Part shown: positions 26,217 to 36,700 of the stretch, one piece after another | How the letters are laid out: each line of letters begins with the position of its first letter | How positions within the stretch are numbered: position 1 is the stretch's first letter | Assembly (NCBI RefSeq): GCF_023715345.1 | Contig: NZ_JAMBNY010000005.1 | Coordinates: 1-64,000 of the forward strand | Length of the DNA stretch: 64,000 nt | Direction: 5' to 3' | Source: Paenibacillus camelliae | Lineage (GTDB): Bacteria > Bacillota > Bacilli > Paenibacillales > Paenibacillaceae | Notes under the pieces: generated by a model | The model's input: only the letters and a program-made list of their open reading frames with translations | Told to the model about the DNA's origin: nothing | Database searches by the model: none | Made by a program: the position numbers and the translations under genes

Positions 26217-29200
26217 ATGAAGCGAATATTTGTGCGTAGTAAAGCATTGTGCAGCATGATGCTTATCGTCGTTATGCTAGCATCCATGTTACCTGCAATT
26301 CATGTTTCAGCGGCAGTTACTCCTCCAGATCCAGATGCATGGACACCATATCAACAGTACTTAAACTCGGATGTTTCTAAGAAGGAAGATATGCGTGCGA
26401 CTTGGATTGTAACCGTTTACAACTCAGACTGGCCATCCTCAGCATCATTAGCTATCTCTGATCCTGTAGCGAGAATGGAAAAGCAAAAGCAGGAACTAAG
26501 TGATATTTTGGATGCGGCAGCTGCAAGCAATTTGAATGCAGTTATGTTTCAGGTTCGCCCATCTTCCGATGCGCTTTATGAATCTGATCTAGTTCCTTGG
26601 TCTACAGTTATGACAGGGACACCAGGCGGTGATCCAGGCTATGATCCGCTTCAATATGCAATAGATGAAGCACACAAGCGTGGCATAGAGCTGCATGCAT
26701 GGTTTAATCCATATCGTGCTGCCACTGCAGTAAATGATGCCATGGTTGATCAACTTAAGGCACTGCCAAAGAGTATTTTCAACACTCATCCTGAATGGAT
26801 TAAAAGAGCCTATGATGGTGTGTATGTCGTAGATCCAGGTATACCTGAAGCTCAAGAGTGGATAGTAGATTCCGTTATGGAAGTTGTTAATAAGTATGAT
26901 ATTGACGGCGTTCATTTCGATGACTATTTCTACCATGAAGGAAAAGCGTTTGATTATGATGACACAGCTACATTTGAAAAGTATAAGGGTGGTTTTACTG
27001 ATAGAGGAGATTGGCGCAGAAATAATACATACACGCTAATTAGCACTCTTTCCCAAGAAATTCGTTCAGCAAAACCTTGGGTCCAGTTTGGAATTAGCCC
27101 TGCTGGTATGTGGGGCAATATTAAAGACGGCCATGTTAACGGTTCTCCAACTGCAGGCGGTGGACCAAACTATGATAGAGCTTTTGCAGATACATTAAGA
27201 TGGGGGAACGAGGGATTAATTGACTACTTGACCCCACAGGTTTACTGGCCCTTTGGCCGTGATGTGGCACCTTACGGTGTAATAGCTTCATGGTGGGCGG
27301 ATCACCTCACAAATCCTAATACAAAGCTATATATGGGTATGGGATTGTATAGGGTAAATGATACAGCCAATCCAACCGAAACAGCATTTTTGGATCCCTA
27401 TGCCAAGGATGAGATTATTAGAGAGATTCAGCTGAATACAAATTATGTAAGCGATATCACGGGCCGCGGGATCGATGGTTCATTCCTATACCAGAGTAGA
27501 AATATTGTTCCAGGTACAGGAGCTTATAAAAAGGAAGCTGTAGAAAATGGAGTAAGAACCGTCTGGGCCAATAAGGCTATAGCTCCAAGATCAACCTGGA
27601 AGAGCAGTGTTGCTCCAGCGATGCCCACAGACGTTACTGCCGAGGCTGTAGATGGCGTTACACAGGTTACATGGACATCTAATGATGAAATAGGCAGCAC
27701 AGAATATTATGCAATTTATAGATTTGCAGAAGATGAAAGTATTGATACATCAGATTCGACAAAAATAATTGCAGTTATCGGTAAGATTGTTGATCGTGAC
27801 GGTAAAGACATAACAAGCTATACCGACACAGCTGTATCTGATCCAAGCAAGGTACAATATGTTGTCACTGCACTTGACCGCCTCCATAATGAGAGCAAGC
27901 CAGATGCACCGACACCGGTAAGTGCAATCGATGTAGACATTACTACTGCAGCCGGCACAGCCCCGGTTCTTCCGGCATCCGTAAAGGTTAACATGACATC
28001 AGGTTCTCCGGCTAATATGATGGTAAAATGGGACGAAATAACTGACCCTAATCTTTATTCCACTGCCGGAAATAGCTTTGATGTAACCGGGACAATTATT
28101 AATACTAACGGAACACTAACAGAAATGACTGTAACCGCACGTGTTTCCGTTGTTGCACCAACTATAAAATATATTAATCCTGTTATTGTAAAAACAGAAG
28201 AAAAGACAGCTCCGGTATTTCCAGCTACTGTTGATGTGATTTTTACAGATAATACCGTTTCGTCACTTCCTGTTATATGGGAAACACCAGATCCTGCAGA
28301 TTATCAAGATGCCGCACCTTTCGGTGAATTTAGAAATCCAAGTGTGAAGGGCATAAAGGGAACAGTAGAGGGAACTTCATTAAAAGCAGAAGGCAATTAT
28401 ATTGTTTATCCAGAAATTACTTTATATGAACCGATAGCTGTCAATACTCGGGTGGGAATACCTCCAATCCTTCCTACTACTGTAAATGCCACATACTCTG
28501 ATGGTACAAACGAAAGTGTAGCAGTAGTATGGGACGATATTCCGGCAGAAAACTACGCTAGTATTCATACGTTTACTGTAGAGGGTACGGTGGCAGGTGC
28601 CGCAAAGAAGGTAGAAGCTGCGGTAACTGTTGAAAGCGCTGTAAACATAGTTAGCATTGAACCAGTATATGTAAAGACAGGTATTGGCGTAGCACCAAAG
28701 CTTCCAGCTACCGTTAATGTAACCTATGATGATGATACAACAGACACTGTTTTAATAACCTGGCCAACTGTGGATCCAGCTGAGAGCTCATCAACTCGCA
28801 GATTTACTGTTACAGGGACAATAAACGGCACATCCACTAATGTTACAGCTACCGTTGAAGTTGCTGCAGTTATCGTGCTTGACGACTTTGAAAATGGGGT
28901 TGTTAGCGGTAGTGCTGCCCAAAGCATGATTAAGTGGACTGGCGACAGCGTCAGCAGCACACCACCAACTTTGTCCTATGATACCGCTATAAAGCGTAGT
29001 GGAGATAGTTCTTTGAAGGTTGACTATAAATTATCCAAAGTTGCAGGTACTGCAAGCGCCTATGTTCGTCCGAACCAAGGTACGGGCATTGTGTTTAACC
29101 CCGGGGAAGTACCGCAAAAGATAGGTTTCTATGTATATGGAAATAATGTTAAAACGTATACGCTAAGGGCAGAATTCCGTTCAGGAATTACGGCAGGCTC

Positions 29201-32200
29201 CGCTAATAAAAATCAAGACATATTTGGTGCACTGGATTTTAGTGGATGGAAGTACCTTGAGTACCCTGTGGATCCCTCCTATCAAACGACGGGCCTTACT
29301 ATAACACTTATGCCAGGTATTGTTGCCACATCATCCAATGATAAGGTGGACAGCACAATTTATATAGATGATCTTGTGGCTGTTTATGGAAGCGAAACAA
29401 TGGATACAGCAGAAATAAGTGAGGCCATTGCAGCTGCACAGAGCTTCTATGACAGCACAACTGCTGGTACAGGCAACGGTCAATATCCTTTATCAGAGCG
29501 CGAGGGCCTTAAGGCTGCTATTGATGCTGCAGCTAGTGTTATGAACAATCCTGCGGCCGTTATGGCAGATGTTTATCATGCTACCGATTTGCTTAACTCA
29601 GCAGTTGATGCATATATTGCTGCGGAGATTGTAAGTGAGCGACATGAGATCATAGAGGATTATGAAGACCATGGCAGCGGAAAAAGCATGATTGACTGGA
29701 TTAATGATGGAGGAAGCACTAAGCCTACGATTTCATATAGCAGTGATCCCGATTATGTGAAAAACGGAGATCGATCATTCAAGATTGACTATAATTTTGC
29801 GGGAACGACTGGTACAGCTAGTGCTTATGTAAAAGGCGCATCCTACCCTAACCCAAAATTAAAATTTACTGGAGACAATACACCAAACAAAATTGGTTTT
29901 TGGCTGTATGGTAATGATGAGACGATATTCAGCTTACGTGCAGAAATAAGAAAGGCAGACGGTACTTCAGCCACTACTGCCAATTTCTTACCATCCAATT
30001 CAGTGATGAAATCAGGCTGGAATTTTGTAACCTATGAGATACCATCAGCAACTTTTAATGCATCAACTGGTCTTTTATTAAACATTATGCCTGGATTAGT
30101 TGAAATTTCTGATAGTGGTAGAGTAAATAGTACGATCTACATTGACGATCTTACTGCGATTTATAATATTACTCCGGCTGCAACATTAAATAAAACAGCA
30201 CTAATCGGAGCTATTGCAACTGCAAATTCTCTGCTTCTTGGTGCAGAGGAAGGTACACAGGGAGGTCAGTACCCTATTGGCTCAATAGCTAATTTGAATG
30301 CTGCTCTCATTGCCGCACAATCAATGGTAAGCAGCACAGAACAGTCAGATGTTGATCTTGCAGCAGAAATACTAAATGAGGCAGTTGATACGTTTAAGTC
30401 ATCACAAATTCCGCTAATAGATAAACCGGGTCTAAAAGCTGCGATAGATGCCGCAAAGGCAAAGCATGATGCTGCAGTTGAAGGAGCATTGCCAGGACAA
30501 TATCAAAGCGGAGCTAAGGAAGCGCTACAAGCTGCATTAGATGCAGCAAACATCGTATATGACAATGTGGATGCAACACAAGGAGATGTTGAGGGGGCAA
30601 AAACTGCATTAGCACAAGCTGTTGCTGATTTTGACGCAATGGTGGTTCCACCTCTAGTAACAACTGATTTGGATACTGCCATAGCAAAGGCAATTGCTCT
30701 GCATGATGATGCAAATGCAGGAACAGAACCTGGACAATATCCACAAAAATCAATTGATGATCTGGCATTGGCAATAGCAGCTGCAACAAATGGTAAAGCT
30801 GAGGCAGAAACCCAGACAGATATTGATCTTATATTAAACGATCTCAATGCTGCAATTAACGCTTTTGAGGACACAATGGTTCCATTAAATGTTGATAAAA
30901 CTGAACTGATTGAGGCTATAGCAGATGCTCAGGCTAAGGTTAATTCAACAGTAGTAGGGACACTTGGAGGACAATATCCAGAAAGTGCAAGAACAGCAGT
31001 TGCAAATGCCATCTCAGCAGCACAAATCGTTTTAGACGATATTCGTGCTGAGCAGGATGCGATTGATGCTGCTGCAACAACATTAAATACAGAAGTAACA
31101 AAGTATCTTGCAGCACGAATAGCAGCACCATGGGATAAGTATAATGTTCCAGAGGTAACGCCGGTAAATAAACGTGAGATGCGAGCTGCCTGGATAAGCA
31201 CTGTTGTGAATATTGACTGGCCGTCAACAGACTCATGGGAGATTGAAGATACAGAAGCTCGTATGGCGGTGCAAAAAGCAGACCTTATAAAAATTCTTGA
31301 TGATCTTGCAGATACAGGCGCGAATGCAGTTATGTTCCAGGTAAGGCCGACATCAGATGCATTTTATAAATCAGAGCTTGCACCATGGTCATATTGGCTA
31401 ACAGGGAAGCAGGATGTTGATCCGGGATATGACCCGCTGCAGTTTGCAATTGAAGAAGCACACAAGAGAAATCTTGAACTGCATGCATGGGCTAACCCAT
31501 ACCGTGTTTCCATGCCAGCGGCAATGTATAAGGATGAATCAGGAAATCCTCTAAAGGATTTAGATGCAGTAGCTGAAATGTTGAGCAAGGTTCCTGATAG
31601 TATCTATGCGAAGCATCCGGAATGGATAAAGGTGGGCACAAACCGCTTTGTCCTTGACCCAGGCATTCCAGAAGCTGCGCAATATGTTGAAGATGCCGTG
31701 ATGGAAATCGTAATGAATTACGATATAGACGGCATACACTTTGACGATTATTTCTATGTTGGCAGCATTGGTGGTTTTGATGCCGGATATAGTGATCAGA
31801 GCACATATGATACCTATGCTGACAAAGCTCAGTTTCCGAAAATTGAGGATTGGCGTAGAAATAACACCTATACACTGGTTAAAAATCTGCATGAAAAAAT
31901 AAATGCAGCAAAGCCGTGGGTTAAATTTGGGATTAGCCCAGCAGGTGTATGGGGCAATATGAAAGACGGGCATCCGGATGGTTCCGAAACTTCGGCAGGA
32001 ATACCAAACTATGACCGTGCTTATGCAGATACGAAGAAGTGGGTTCTAGAAGGAATAATCGATTATATTACTCCACAGGTGTACTGGACATTTGCTAATT
32101 CAGCTGCAGGGTATGGCGTTGTGTCATCATGGTGGTCAGACTTGATTGAAAACAACCCTCATGTACAAACACAGCTATATATTGGCGTAGGTTTGTACTG

Positions 32201-35200
32201 GCTAGATCCTAAGGAATCAGCTACTGATAAATATTGGACTACGCTGGGTGTTGGGGATCAGGAAATTGCACGTCAGCTTAAGTTTAATGCTGCAAATCCA
32301 AATATAGACGGTACGATGATCTTTACGTATAACTCATTTAAAGCTAATTCACCTAATGCGAATTCTGCTGCATCACTTATAAAGAATGACTTATGGGCAA
32401 ATCAAGCCCTTGTGCCTGCAATGCCGTGGAAGGGTGGAGTTGCACCTGAAGCTCCGGTAATTGTAAGTGCAGCATATGAAGAGGGAAGCAATACAATTCG
32501 TTGGCAGGATAATGATGATAACACAGCATACTACGCAGTTTATCGATTTGAAGATGATGAGGCTGTAAACATTGACAATCCTGTTAAATTGATTGCTAAA
32601 GTTCGTAAGATTGAGACGGATCTGCACAGCTTTACGGATAATACAGGAAAACCATCAAGTCTATATGTTGTGACTGCATTAAACAGGCTTAGTGATGAAA
32701 GTCTTCCGTCAAATCCAAGCACTCAATTACAACTAATTGATACATCTGCATTGGAAAGTGAAATCGAAGCAGCCGAGGAACTACTGGATCATGCAGAGGT
32801 TGGTACAGAAGCTGGGCAGTATCCACAAGAGGCACTCGATGCATTGGAAGCTGCAATAACAGCTGCATTAACTACCAAAGTGGATGCACAGACCCAAGAA
32901 GAGATTGATCGTGCAGTGGAGGACTTGAAAGTCGCAGTAGAAAGCTTTAAGGCTGCACAAATAGTGGATCCGAATGTTAAAGTCGAGGAAGTAAGCCTTG
33001 ATAGAGAAACGCTTCAATTAGTCGTTGGCGCTGTATTCCAATTAACAGCGACGATTACTCCATCAGAAGCAGCTAATAAAAATGTAACATGGACATCAAG
33101 CGATGATGGAATTGCAGCAGTTGATCACACCGGTAAGGTTACAGCAATTGCAGAAGGTACAGCTGTGATTACAGTGACAACTGAGGATGGCAATAAAACG
33201 GCAGCCTCTGTTGTAACGGTAAGTGCACCATCAGAGACAGTTGATACATCTGCTTTGGAAAGCGAAATAGAAGCAGCAGAGGAACTACTGGTTCTTGCTG
33301 AGGTTGGTACAGAAGCGGGGCAGTATCCACAAGAGGCAATCGATGCGTTGGAAGCTGCAATAACAGCTGCAATAACTATCAAAGTGGATGCACAGACTCA
33401 AGAAGAGATTGATCGTGCAGTGGAAGCCTTGAAAGTCGCAGTAGAAAGCTTTAAGGCTGCACTAATAGTGGATCCGAATGTTAAAGTCGAGGAAGTGAGC
33501 CTTGATAGAGAAACGCTTCAATTAAACATTGGCGATGCTTACCAATTAACGGCGACGATTACTCCATCAGAAGCAGCTAATAAAAATGTAACATGGACAT
33601 CAAGCGATGATGGAATTGCAGTAGTTGATCACACCGGTAAGGTAACAGCAATTGCAGAGGGTACAGCTGTGATTACAGTGACAACTGAGGATGGCAATAA
33701 AACGGCAGCCTCTGTTGTAACGGTAAGTGCACCATCAGAGACAGTTGATACAACGGCATTGGAAAGTGAAATAGAAGCAGCCGAGGAACTACTGGATCAT
33801 GCAGAGGTTGGTACAGAAGCTGGGCAGTATCCACAAGAGGCAATCGATGCGTTGGAAGCTGCAATAACAGCTGCATTAACTGCCAAAGTGGATGCACAGA
33901 CCCAAGAAGAGATTGATCGTGCAGTGGAGGACTTGAAAGTCGCAGTAGAAAGCTTTAAGGCTGCACTAATAGTGGATCCGAATGTTAAAGTCGAGGAAGT
34001 GAGCCTTGATAGAGAAACGCTTCAATTAGTCGTTGGCGCTGTATTCCAATTAACAGCGACGATTACTCCATCAGAAGCAGCTAATAAGAATGTAACATGG
34101 ACATCAAGCGATGATGGAATTGCAGCAGTTGATCACACTGGTAAGGTTACAGCAATTGCAGAAGGTACAGCTGTAATTACAGTGACAACTGAGGATGGCA
34201 ATAAAACGGCAACCTCTGTTGTAACGGTAAGTGCACCATCAGAGACAGTTGATACAACGGAATTGGATAATCAAATAAAAATTGCTACAGATTCAAGAGA
34301 CATGGCAGGAATCGGAACAAATCCTGGACAGTATCCGCAAAGTGCGAAAGATGCGCTGGAAGCCGCAATAACAGCTGCATTAACTGCCAAAGTAGATGCA
34401 CGGACTCAGGAAGACATCGATCATGCAACTGTAAGCTTAAAAGTTGCTGTAGCAAGATTTATAGCTGCAAAAATACCACAACTAGAACATAAAGTTACAC
34501 ATGTTACAGGTGTAAGCCTTGATAAGCAGACATTGGAGCTGATTATTGGCGATGAATCTCGTCTGACAGCAGCTATTTGGCCAAATAATGCTGATAATAT
34601 GCAGGTGACATGGAAATCCAGCAACGAAGATGTTGCAATTGTCGATAGTACAGGTAGAGTTGTAGCAAAAGGCAGCGGCACAGCCATCATTACAGTAACA
34701 ACGACAGATGGAAATATAACTGCAACCTGCGTTGTACATGTAAGTGCTCCGGTAATAGAAGATGAGGAAACGAAGCCTGAAGAGGACGCTGAAGTCGAAT
34801 TTAGTGACATTCCAGGCCACTGGGCGGAAGCAAGCATTAAACTTGCAGCGGCTAAGGGGATTATTAGTGGCTATGCTGACGGCACATTCAAGCCGCAGAG
34901 CGAGGTTACCCGCGCCGAGTTTGCAGTGATGCTGGCTCGCATGCTGAACTTGCAAGGAAACGGAGCCGCGCTGGAGTTTAACGATGAGGCAGGCATCGGC
35001 GAGTGGGCGAAGCAAGGCATCGCTCAAGCTGTGGAAGCTGGAATCGTGAACGGCTACTCCGATGGCAGCTTCAGACCGAATGCGAAGATCAGCCGCACGG
35101 AGATGGTGACGATGATCGTGAACGCGTTTGGTTTAGCCAACAACACAGGGGCATCCACTGTATTTGCGGATGACGAAGAGATCCCTGCATGGGCGAAATC

Positions 35201-35333
35201 AGCGGTTGCAGCGGCTGTTGAGAATGGGCTCATTCAAGGCATCGGCGGCAACAAGTTCGCTCCGAATCAAACGGCAACAAGAGCCGAGTCGGTAGTGATT
35301 CTGCTTAGAGCGCTAGAGTACGCAAGCCTATAA
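26217..35333 (+). CDS. Giant SLH-anchored modular enzyme with two GHL10 domains
   Basis: About 3038 residues. Order: signal peptide (to ~32); GHL10 (DUF187, YngK-like TIM barrel) at ~58-460 (MRATWIVTVYNSDWPSS; later DIDGVHFDDYFY); fibronectin-like linker; four group-4 Ig-like domains (~575-885); carbohydrate-binding-like module (~888-1061); FIVAR repeat; second binding-like module (~1145-1316); four FIVAR repeats (each with GQYP or GQYQ); second GHL10 (~1650-2071; MRAAWISTVVNIDWPST, DIDGIHFDDYFY); fibronectin-like linker; four FIVAR + Big_2 units; three SLH motifs (~2860-3038). GHL10 proteins are glycosidase-like and act on cell-wall or extracellular glycans. ATG 26217 follows AAAGGGG; the frame extends 15 codons upstream without a site. 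The SLH-coding end (from ~34850) looks visibly richer in GC than the rest. It is monocistronic. Confidence 0.92.
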   Translation: MKRIFVRSKALCSMMLIVVMLASMLPAIHVSAAVTPPDPDAWTPYQQYLNSDVSKKEDMRATWIVTVYNSDWPSSASLAISDPVARMEKQKQELSDILDAAAASNLNAVMFQVRPSSDALYESDLVPWSTVMTGTPGGDPGYDPLQYAIDEAHKRGIELHAWFNPYRAATAVNDAMVDQLKALPKSIFNTHPEWIKRAYDGVYVVDPGIPEAQEWIVDSVMEVVNKYDIDGVHFDDYFYHEGKAFDYDDTATFEKYKGGFTDRGDWRRNNTYTLISTLSQEIRSAKPWVQFGISPAGMWGNIKDGHVNGSPTAGGGPNYDRAFADTLRWGNEGLIDYLTPQVYWPFGRDVAPYGVIASWWADHLTNPNTKLYMGMGLYRVNDTANPTETAFLDPYAKDEIIREIQLNTNYVSDITGRGIDGSFLYQSRNIVPGTGAYKKEAVENGVRTVWANKAIAPRSTWKSSVAPAMPTDVTAEAVDGVTQVTWTSNDEIGSTEYYAIYRFAEDESIDTSDSTKIIAVIGKIVDRDGKDITSYTDTAVSDPSKVQYVVTALDRLHNESKPDAPTPVSAIDVDITTAAGTAPVLPASVKVNMTSGSPANMMVKWDEITDPNLYSTAGNSFDVTGTIINTNGTLTEMTVTARVSVVAPTIKYINPVIVKTEEKTAPVFPATVDVIFTDNTVSSLPVIWETPDPADYQDAAPFGEFRNPSVKGIKGTVEGTSLKAEGNYIVYPEITLYEPIAVNTRVGIPPILPTTVNATYSDGTNESVAVVWDDIPAENYASIHTFTVEGTVAGAAKKVEAAVTVESAVNIVSIEPVYVKTGIGVAPKLPATVNVTYDDDTTDTVLITWPTVDPAESSSTRRFTVTGTINGTSTNVTATVEVAAVIVLDDFENGVVSGSAAQSMIKWTGDSVSSTPPTLSYDTAIKRSGDSSLKVDYKLSKVAGTASAYVRPNQGTGIVFNPGEVPQKIGFYVYGNNVKTYTLRAEFRSGITAGSANKNQDIFGALDFSGWKYLEYPVDPSYQTTGLTITLMPGIVATSSNDKVDSTIYIDDLVAVYGSETMDTAEISEAIAAAQSFYDSTTAGTGNGQYPLSEREGLKAAIDAAASVMNNPAAVMADVYHATDLLNSAVDAYIAAEIVSERHEIIEDYEDHGSGKSMIDWINDGGSTKPTISYSSDPDYVKNGDRSFKIDYNFAGTTGTASAYVKGASYPNPKLKFTGDNTPNKIGFWLYGNDETIFSLRAEIRKADGTSATTANFLPSNSVMKSGWNFVTYEIPSATFNASTGLLLNIMPGLVEISDSGRVNSTIYIDDLTAIYNITPAATLNKTALIGAIATANSLLLGAEEGTQGGQYPIGSIANLNAALIAAQSMVSSTEQSDVDLAAEILNEAVDTFKSSQIPLIDKPGLKAAIDAAKAKHDAAVEGALPGQYQSGAKEALQAALDAANIVYDNVDATQGDVEGAKTALAQAVADFDAMVVPPLVTTDLDTAIAKAIALHDDANAGTEPGQYPQKSIDDLALAIAAATNGKAEAETQTDIDLILNDLNAAINAFEDTMVPLNVDKTELIEAIADAQAKVNSTVVGTLGGQYPESARTAVANAISAAQIVLDDIRAEQDAIDAAATTLNTEVTKYLAARIAAPWDKYNVPEVTPVNKREMRAAWISTVVNIDWPSTDSWEIEDTEARMAVQKADLIKILDDLADTGANAVMFQVRPTSDAFYKSELAPWSYWLTGKQDVDPGYDPLQFAIEEAHKRNLELHAWANPYRVSMPAAMYKDESGNPLKDLDAVAEMLSKVPDSIYAKHPEWIKVGTNRFVLDPGIPEAAQYVEDAVMEIVMNYDIDGIHFDDYFYVGSIGGFDAGYSDQSTYDTYADKAQFPKIEDWRRNNTYTLVKNLHEKINAAKPWVKFGISPAGVWGNMKDGHPDGSETSAGIPNYDRAYADTKKWVLEGIIDYITPQVYWTFANSAAGYGVVSSWWSDLIENNPHVQTQLYIGVGLYWLDPKESATDKYWTTLGVGDQEIARQLKFNAANPNIDGTMIFTYNSFKANSPNANSAASLIKNDLWANQALVPAMPWKGGVAPEAPVIVSAAYEEGSNTIRWQDNDDNTAYYAVYRFEDDEAVNIDNPVKLIAKVRKIETDLHSFTDNTGKPSSLYVVTALNRLSDESLPSNPSTQLQLIDTSALESEIEAAEELLDHAEVGTEAGQYPQEALDALEAAITAALTTKVDAQTQEEIDRAVEDLKVAVESFKAAQIVDPNVKVEEVSLDRETLQLVVGAVFQLTATITPSEAANKNVTWTSSDDGIAAVDHTGKVTAIAEGTAVITVTTEDGNKTAASVVTVSAPSETVDTSALESEIEAAEELLVLAEVGTEAGQYPQEAIDALEAAITAAITIKVDAQTQEEIDRAVEALKVAVESFKAALIVDPNVKVEEVSLDRETLQLNIGDAYQLTATITPSEAANKNVTWTSSDDGIAVVDHTGKVTAIAEGTAVITVTTEDGNKTAASVVTVSAPSETVDTTALESEIEAAEELLDHAEVGTEAGQYPQEAIDALEAAITAALTAKVDAQTQEEIDRAVEDLKVAVESFKAALIVDPNVKVEEVSLDRETLQLVVGAVFQLTATITPSEAANKNVTWTSSDDGIAAVDHTGKVTAIAEGTAVITVTTEDGNKTATSVVTVSAPSETVDTTELDNQIKIATDSRDMAGIGTNPGQYPQSAKDALEAAITAALTAKVDARTQEDIDHATVSLKVAVARFIAAKIPQLEHKVTHVTGVSLDKQTLELIIGDESRLTAAIWPNNADNMQVTWKSSNEDVAIVDSTGRVVAKGSGTAIITVTTTDGNITATCVVHVSAPVIEDEETKPEEDAEVEFSDIPGHWAEASIKLAAAKGIISGYADGTFKPQSEVTRAEFAVMLARMLNLQGNGAALEFNDEAGIGEWAKQGIAQAVEAGIVNGYSDGSFRPNAKISRTEMVTMIVNAFGLANNTGASTVFADDEEIPAWAKSAVAAAVENGLIQGIGGNKFAPNQTATRAESVVILLRALEYASL
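32739..34754. repeat. 504-bp FIVAR + Big_2 coding repeats
   Basis: Units start at 32739, 33243, 33747 and 34251, each 504 bp (168 codons) in exact phase. The first three are nearly identical at DNA level; the fourth has diverged but keeps the length. Each encodes a helical FIVAR-type segment with AGQYPQEA (PGQYPQSA in the fourth) and a Big_2 segment with VTWTSSDDGIA (VTWKSSNEDVA in the fourth). It is a length-variable stalk and a likely site of assembly collapse or recombination. Confidence 0.92.
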
Positions 35334-35354
35334 ATTTGCAATTGATTAGTAAAA

Positions 35355-35394
35355 CTAGGCCCCCGGCAATTATGCCGGGGGCCTAGCATTTCTT
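35355..35394 (+). terminator. Strong terminator after giant gene
   Basis: Perfect 13-bp arms CTAGGCCCCCGGC and GCCGGGGGCCTAG with a 6-nt loop, followed by CATTTCTT. Confidence 0.8.
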
Positions 35395-35442
35395 ATGGTC
35401 ATGCGCTTATCTATATATAGGTAAACGTAAAGTTAGTAGCCA

Positions 35443-36117
35443 TTAATCTTTCTTCTCCAGCCATTTCCCAGCACCATACAGGACTGCTCCAATAACGATT
35501 AACCAATAGACTGGAATGTCGATGGAAGCCCCGAACGAAGGCATGAAGTAAAGACCAGCTATGAATAGTCCACATAAGCCAGCTCCAATTAGAAACGATA
35601 GTATCATTTCATTCCTTTTATTGACTACACGAAAAGCTGACCAGCGAAGATAGCCTAAAATTACATATACAGTGAAATATACAGCAAGAAGTGAAGCAAT
35701 CACTCCAAGAATTATGCTTCCTGCATAGAAATGATAAACCGATTCTCCTACATTGAAGCCATAGCTTAAAATCGTCGCTAATACACCAGAAGCAAAAGCA
35801 AAAGTACCAAGAAAGATACAACCCATCATAAGCAAAAGCTTAGTTACTGCTTTGGGCAAAGCCCTTGGCAGCTCGCCGATAATTTCGCGGGCGTAGGCCT
35901 TCGGATCGTTTCCGAATACTTCCTCGGCAGTGCGTCCTTCGGTTTGAGCGTCTAGCAGATGATCAAGCACCTCTATTAATATTTCCTCAGTTTCACGCTC
36001 CGATTTATTAAAGGACGTACGAATATAAATCAACAAACCACTATAATACGCTTCGTTTTCCTTGTTCAGCAGCTCACGTTTTTGATTGTTCGCTTCAATC
36101 AGTTCTTTTAGTTCCAT
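35443..36117 (-). CDS. DUF1129-family membrane protein
   Basis: 224 residues. The N-terminal soluble helical domain is typical of DUF1129/HAAS-like proteins (LLNKENEAYYSGLLIYIRTSFNKSERETEEILIEVLDHLLDAQTEGRTAEEVFGNDPKAYAREI). Four or five membrane helices follow (~95-220). Genes of this type are usually paired with PadR regulators. Here it overlaps the padR gene by 23 bp and has AAGGAGG within padR, so it is translationally coupled. The role is probably in envelope or transporter regulation and is not established. Confidence 0.85.
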   Translation of the reverse strand: MELKELIEANNQKRELLNKENEAYYSGLLIYIRTSFNKSERETEEILIEVLDHLLDAQTEGRTAEEVFGNDPKAYAREIIGELPRALPKAVTKLLLMMGCIFLGTFAFASGVLATILSYGFNVGESVYHFYAGSIILGVIASLLAVYFTVYVILGYLRWSAFRVVNKRNEMILSFLIGAGLCGLFIAGLYFMPSFGASIDIPVYWLIVIGAVLYGAGKWLEKKD

Positions 36118-36445
36118 GCGTGTTGTCCTCCTTAGCTAATAATTCATCGACAGGACCCTTTAGATTATTCCAATGCTTAATGAATTCCTGAAGCCCTTCC
36201 TCTCCCTTGGTTGTAAGGGTGTAGTATTTCCTGTTTGGACCGCTTGGCGATTTTCTCATTTCACCGACAATCATTTTTTCCTTCTGAAGTCGAAGTAGAA
36301 TAGGATAGATCGAACCCTCGCTAACCTCAATACGCATCGCGTGGAGCTTCATCGTCAGCTCATAGCCATAGGTGGTCTCGTTTGATATAATTGCGAGGAT
36401 ACATCCTTCTAATATTCCTTTCAACAGCTCGCTTCTTACTGACAA
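36095..36445 (-). CDS. PadR-family transcriptional regulator
   Basis: About 116 residues with the winged-helix PadR core (LLKGILEGCILAIISNETTYGYELTMKL, VSEGSIYPILLRLQKEKMIVGE, GPNRKYYTLTTKGEEGL). It probably represses its own operon with the DUF1129 membrane protein. The start is uncertain: TTG 36445 has AGGTG 6 bp upstream, while GTG 36454 is in frame but sits directly on AAGGTAG. It is divergent from the ECF sigma gene with a 246-bp A/T-rich gap. Confidence 0.9.
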   Translation of the reverse strand: MSVRSELLKGILEGCILAIISNETTYGYELTMKLHAMRIEVSEGSIYPILLRLQKEKMIVGEMRKSPSGPNRKYYTLTTKGEEGLQEFIKHWNNLKGPVDELLAKEDNTHGTKRTD

Positions 36446-36700
36446 TATCCTCACCTACCTTGTATAACAATATAGTGATGCAAAAAAAATGCTGCGTATA
36501 AAGTACTATAATAAAGTAAAATGAATAGCAGTCACTACCTTGCAATGCCAAGTAGCTAAAAACAGAATATCATATCGTTATTTCTATTTCAAGAGAAAAA
36601 AGGCTAGCATGAAGAAGATTGTATATGAATTTTTTGTTTTGAACCTTTTTAATAAAACGAGCCAATAGTATATGTAACACCTAATTGGAGGGCCGGTCCT

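Noticed and set aside
30503-31236. Several minus-strand open frames over the FIVAR region of the giant gene
   Set aside because: They arise from Ala-rich codon bias on the coding strand; none has a start signal or domain.
32739-34754. CRISPR-like array
   Set aside because: The repeats are 504 bp, contiguous and coding, with no short-repeat/spacer structure.
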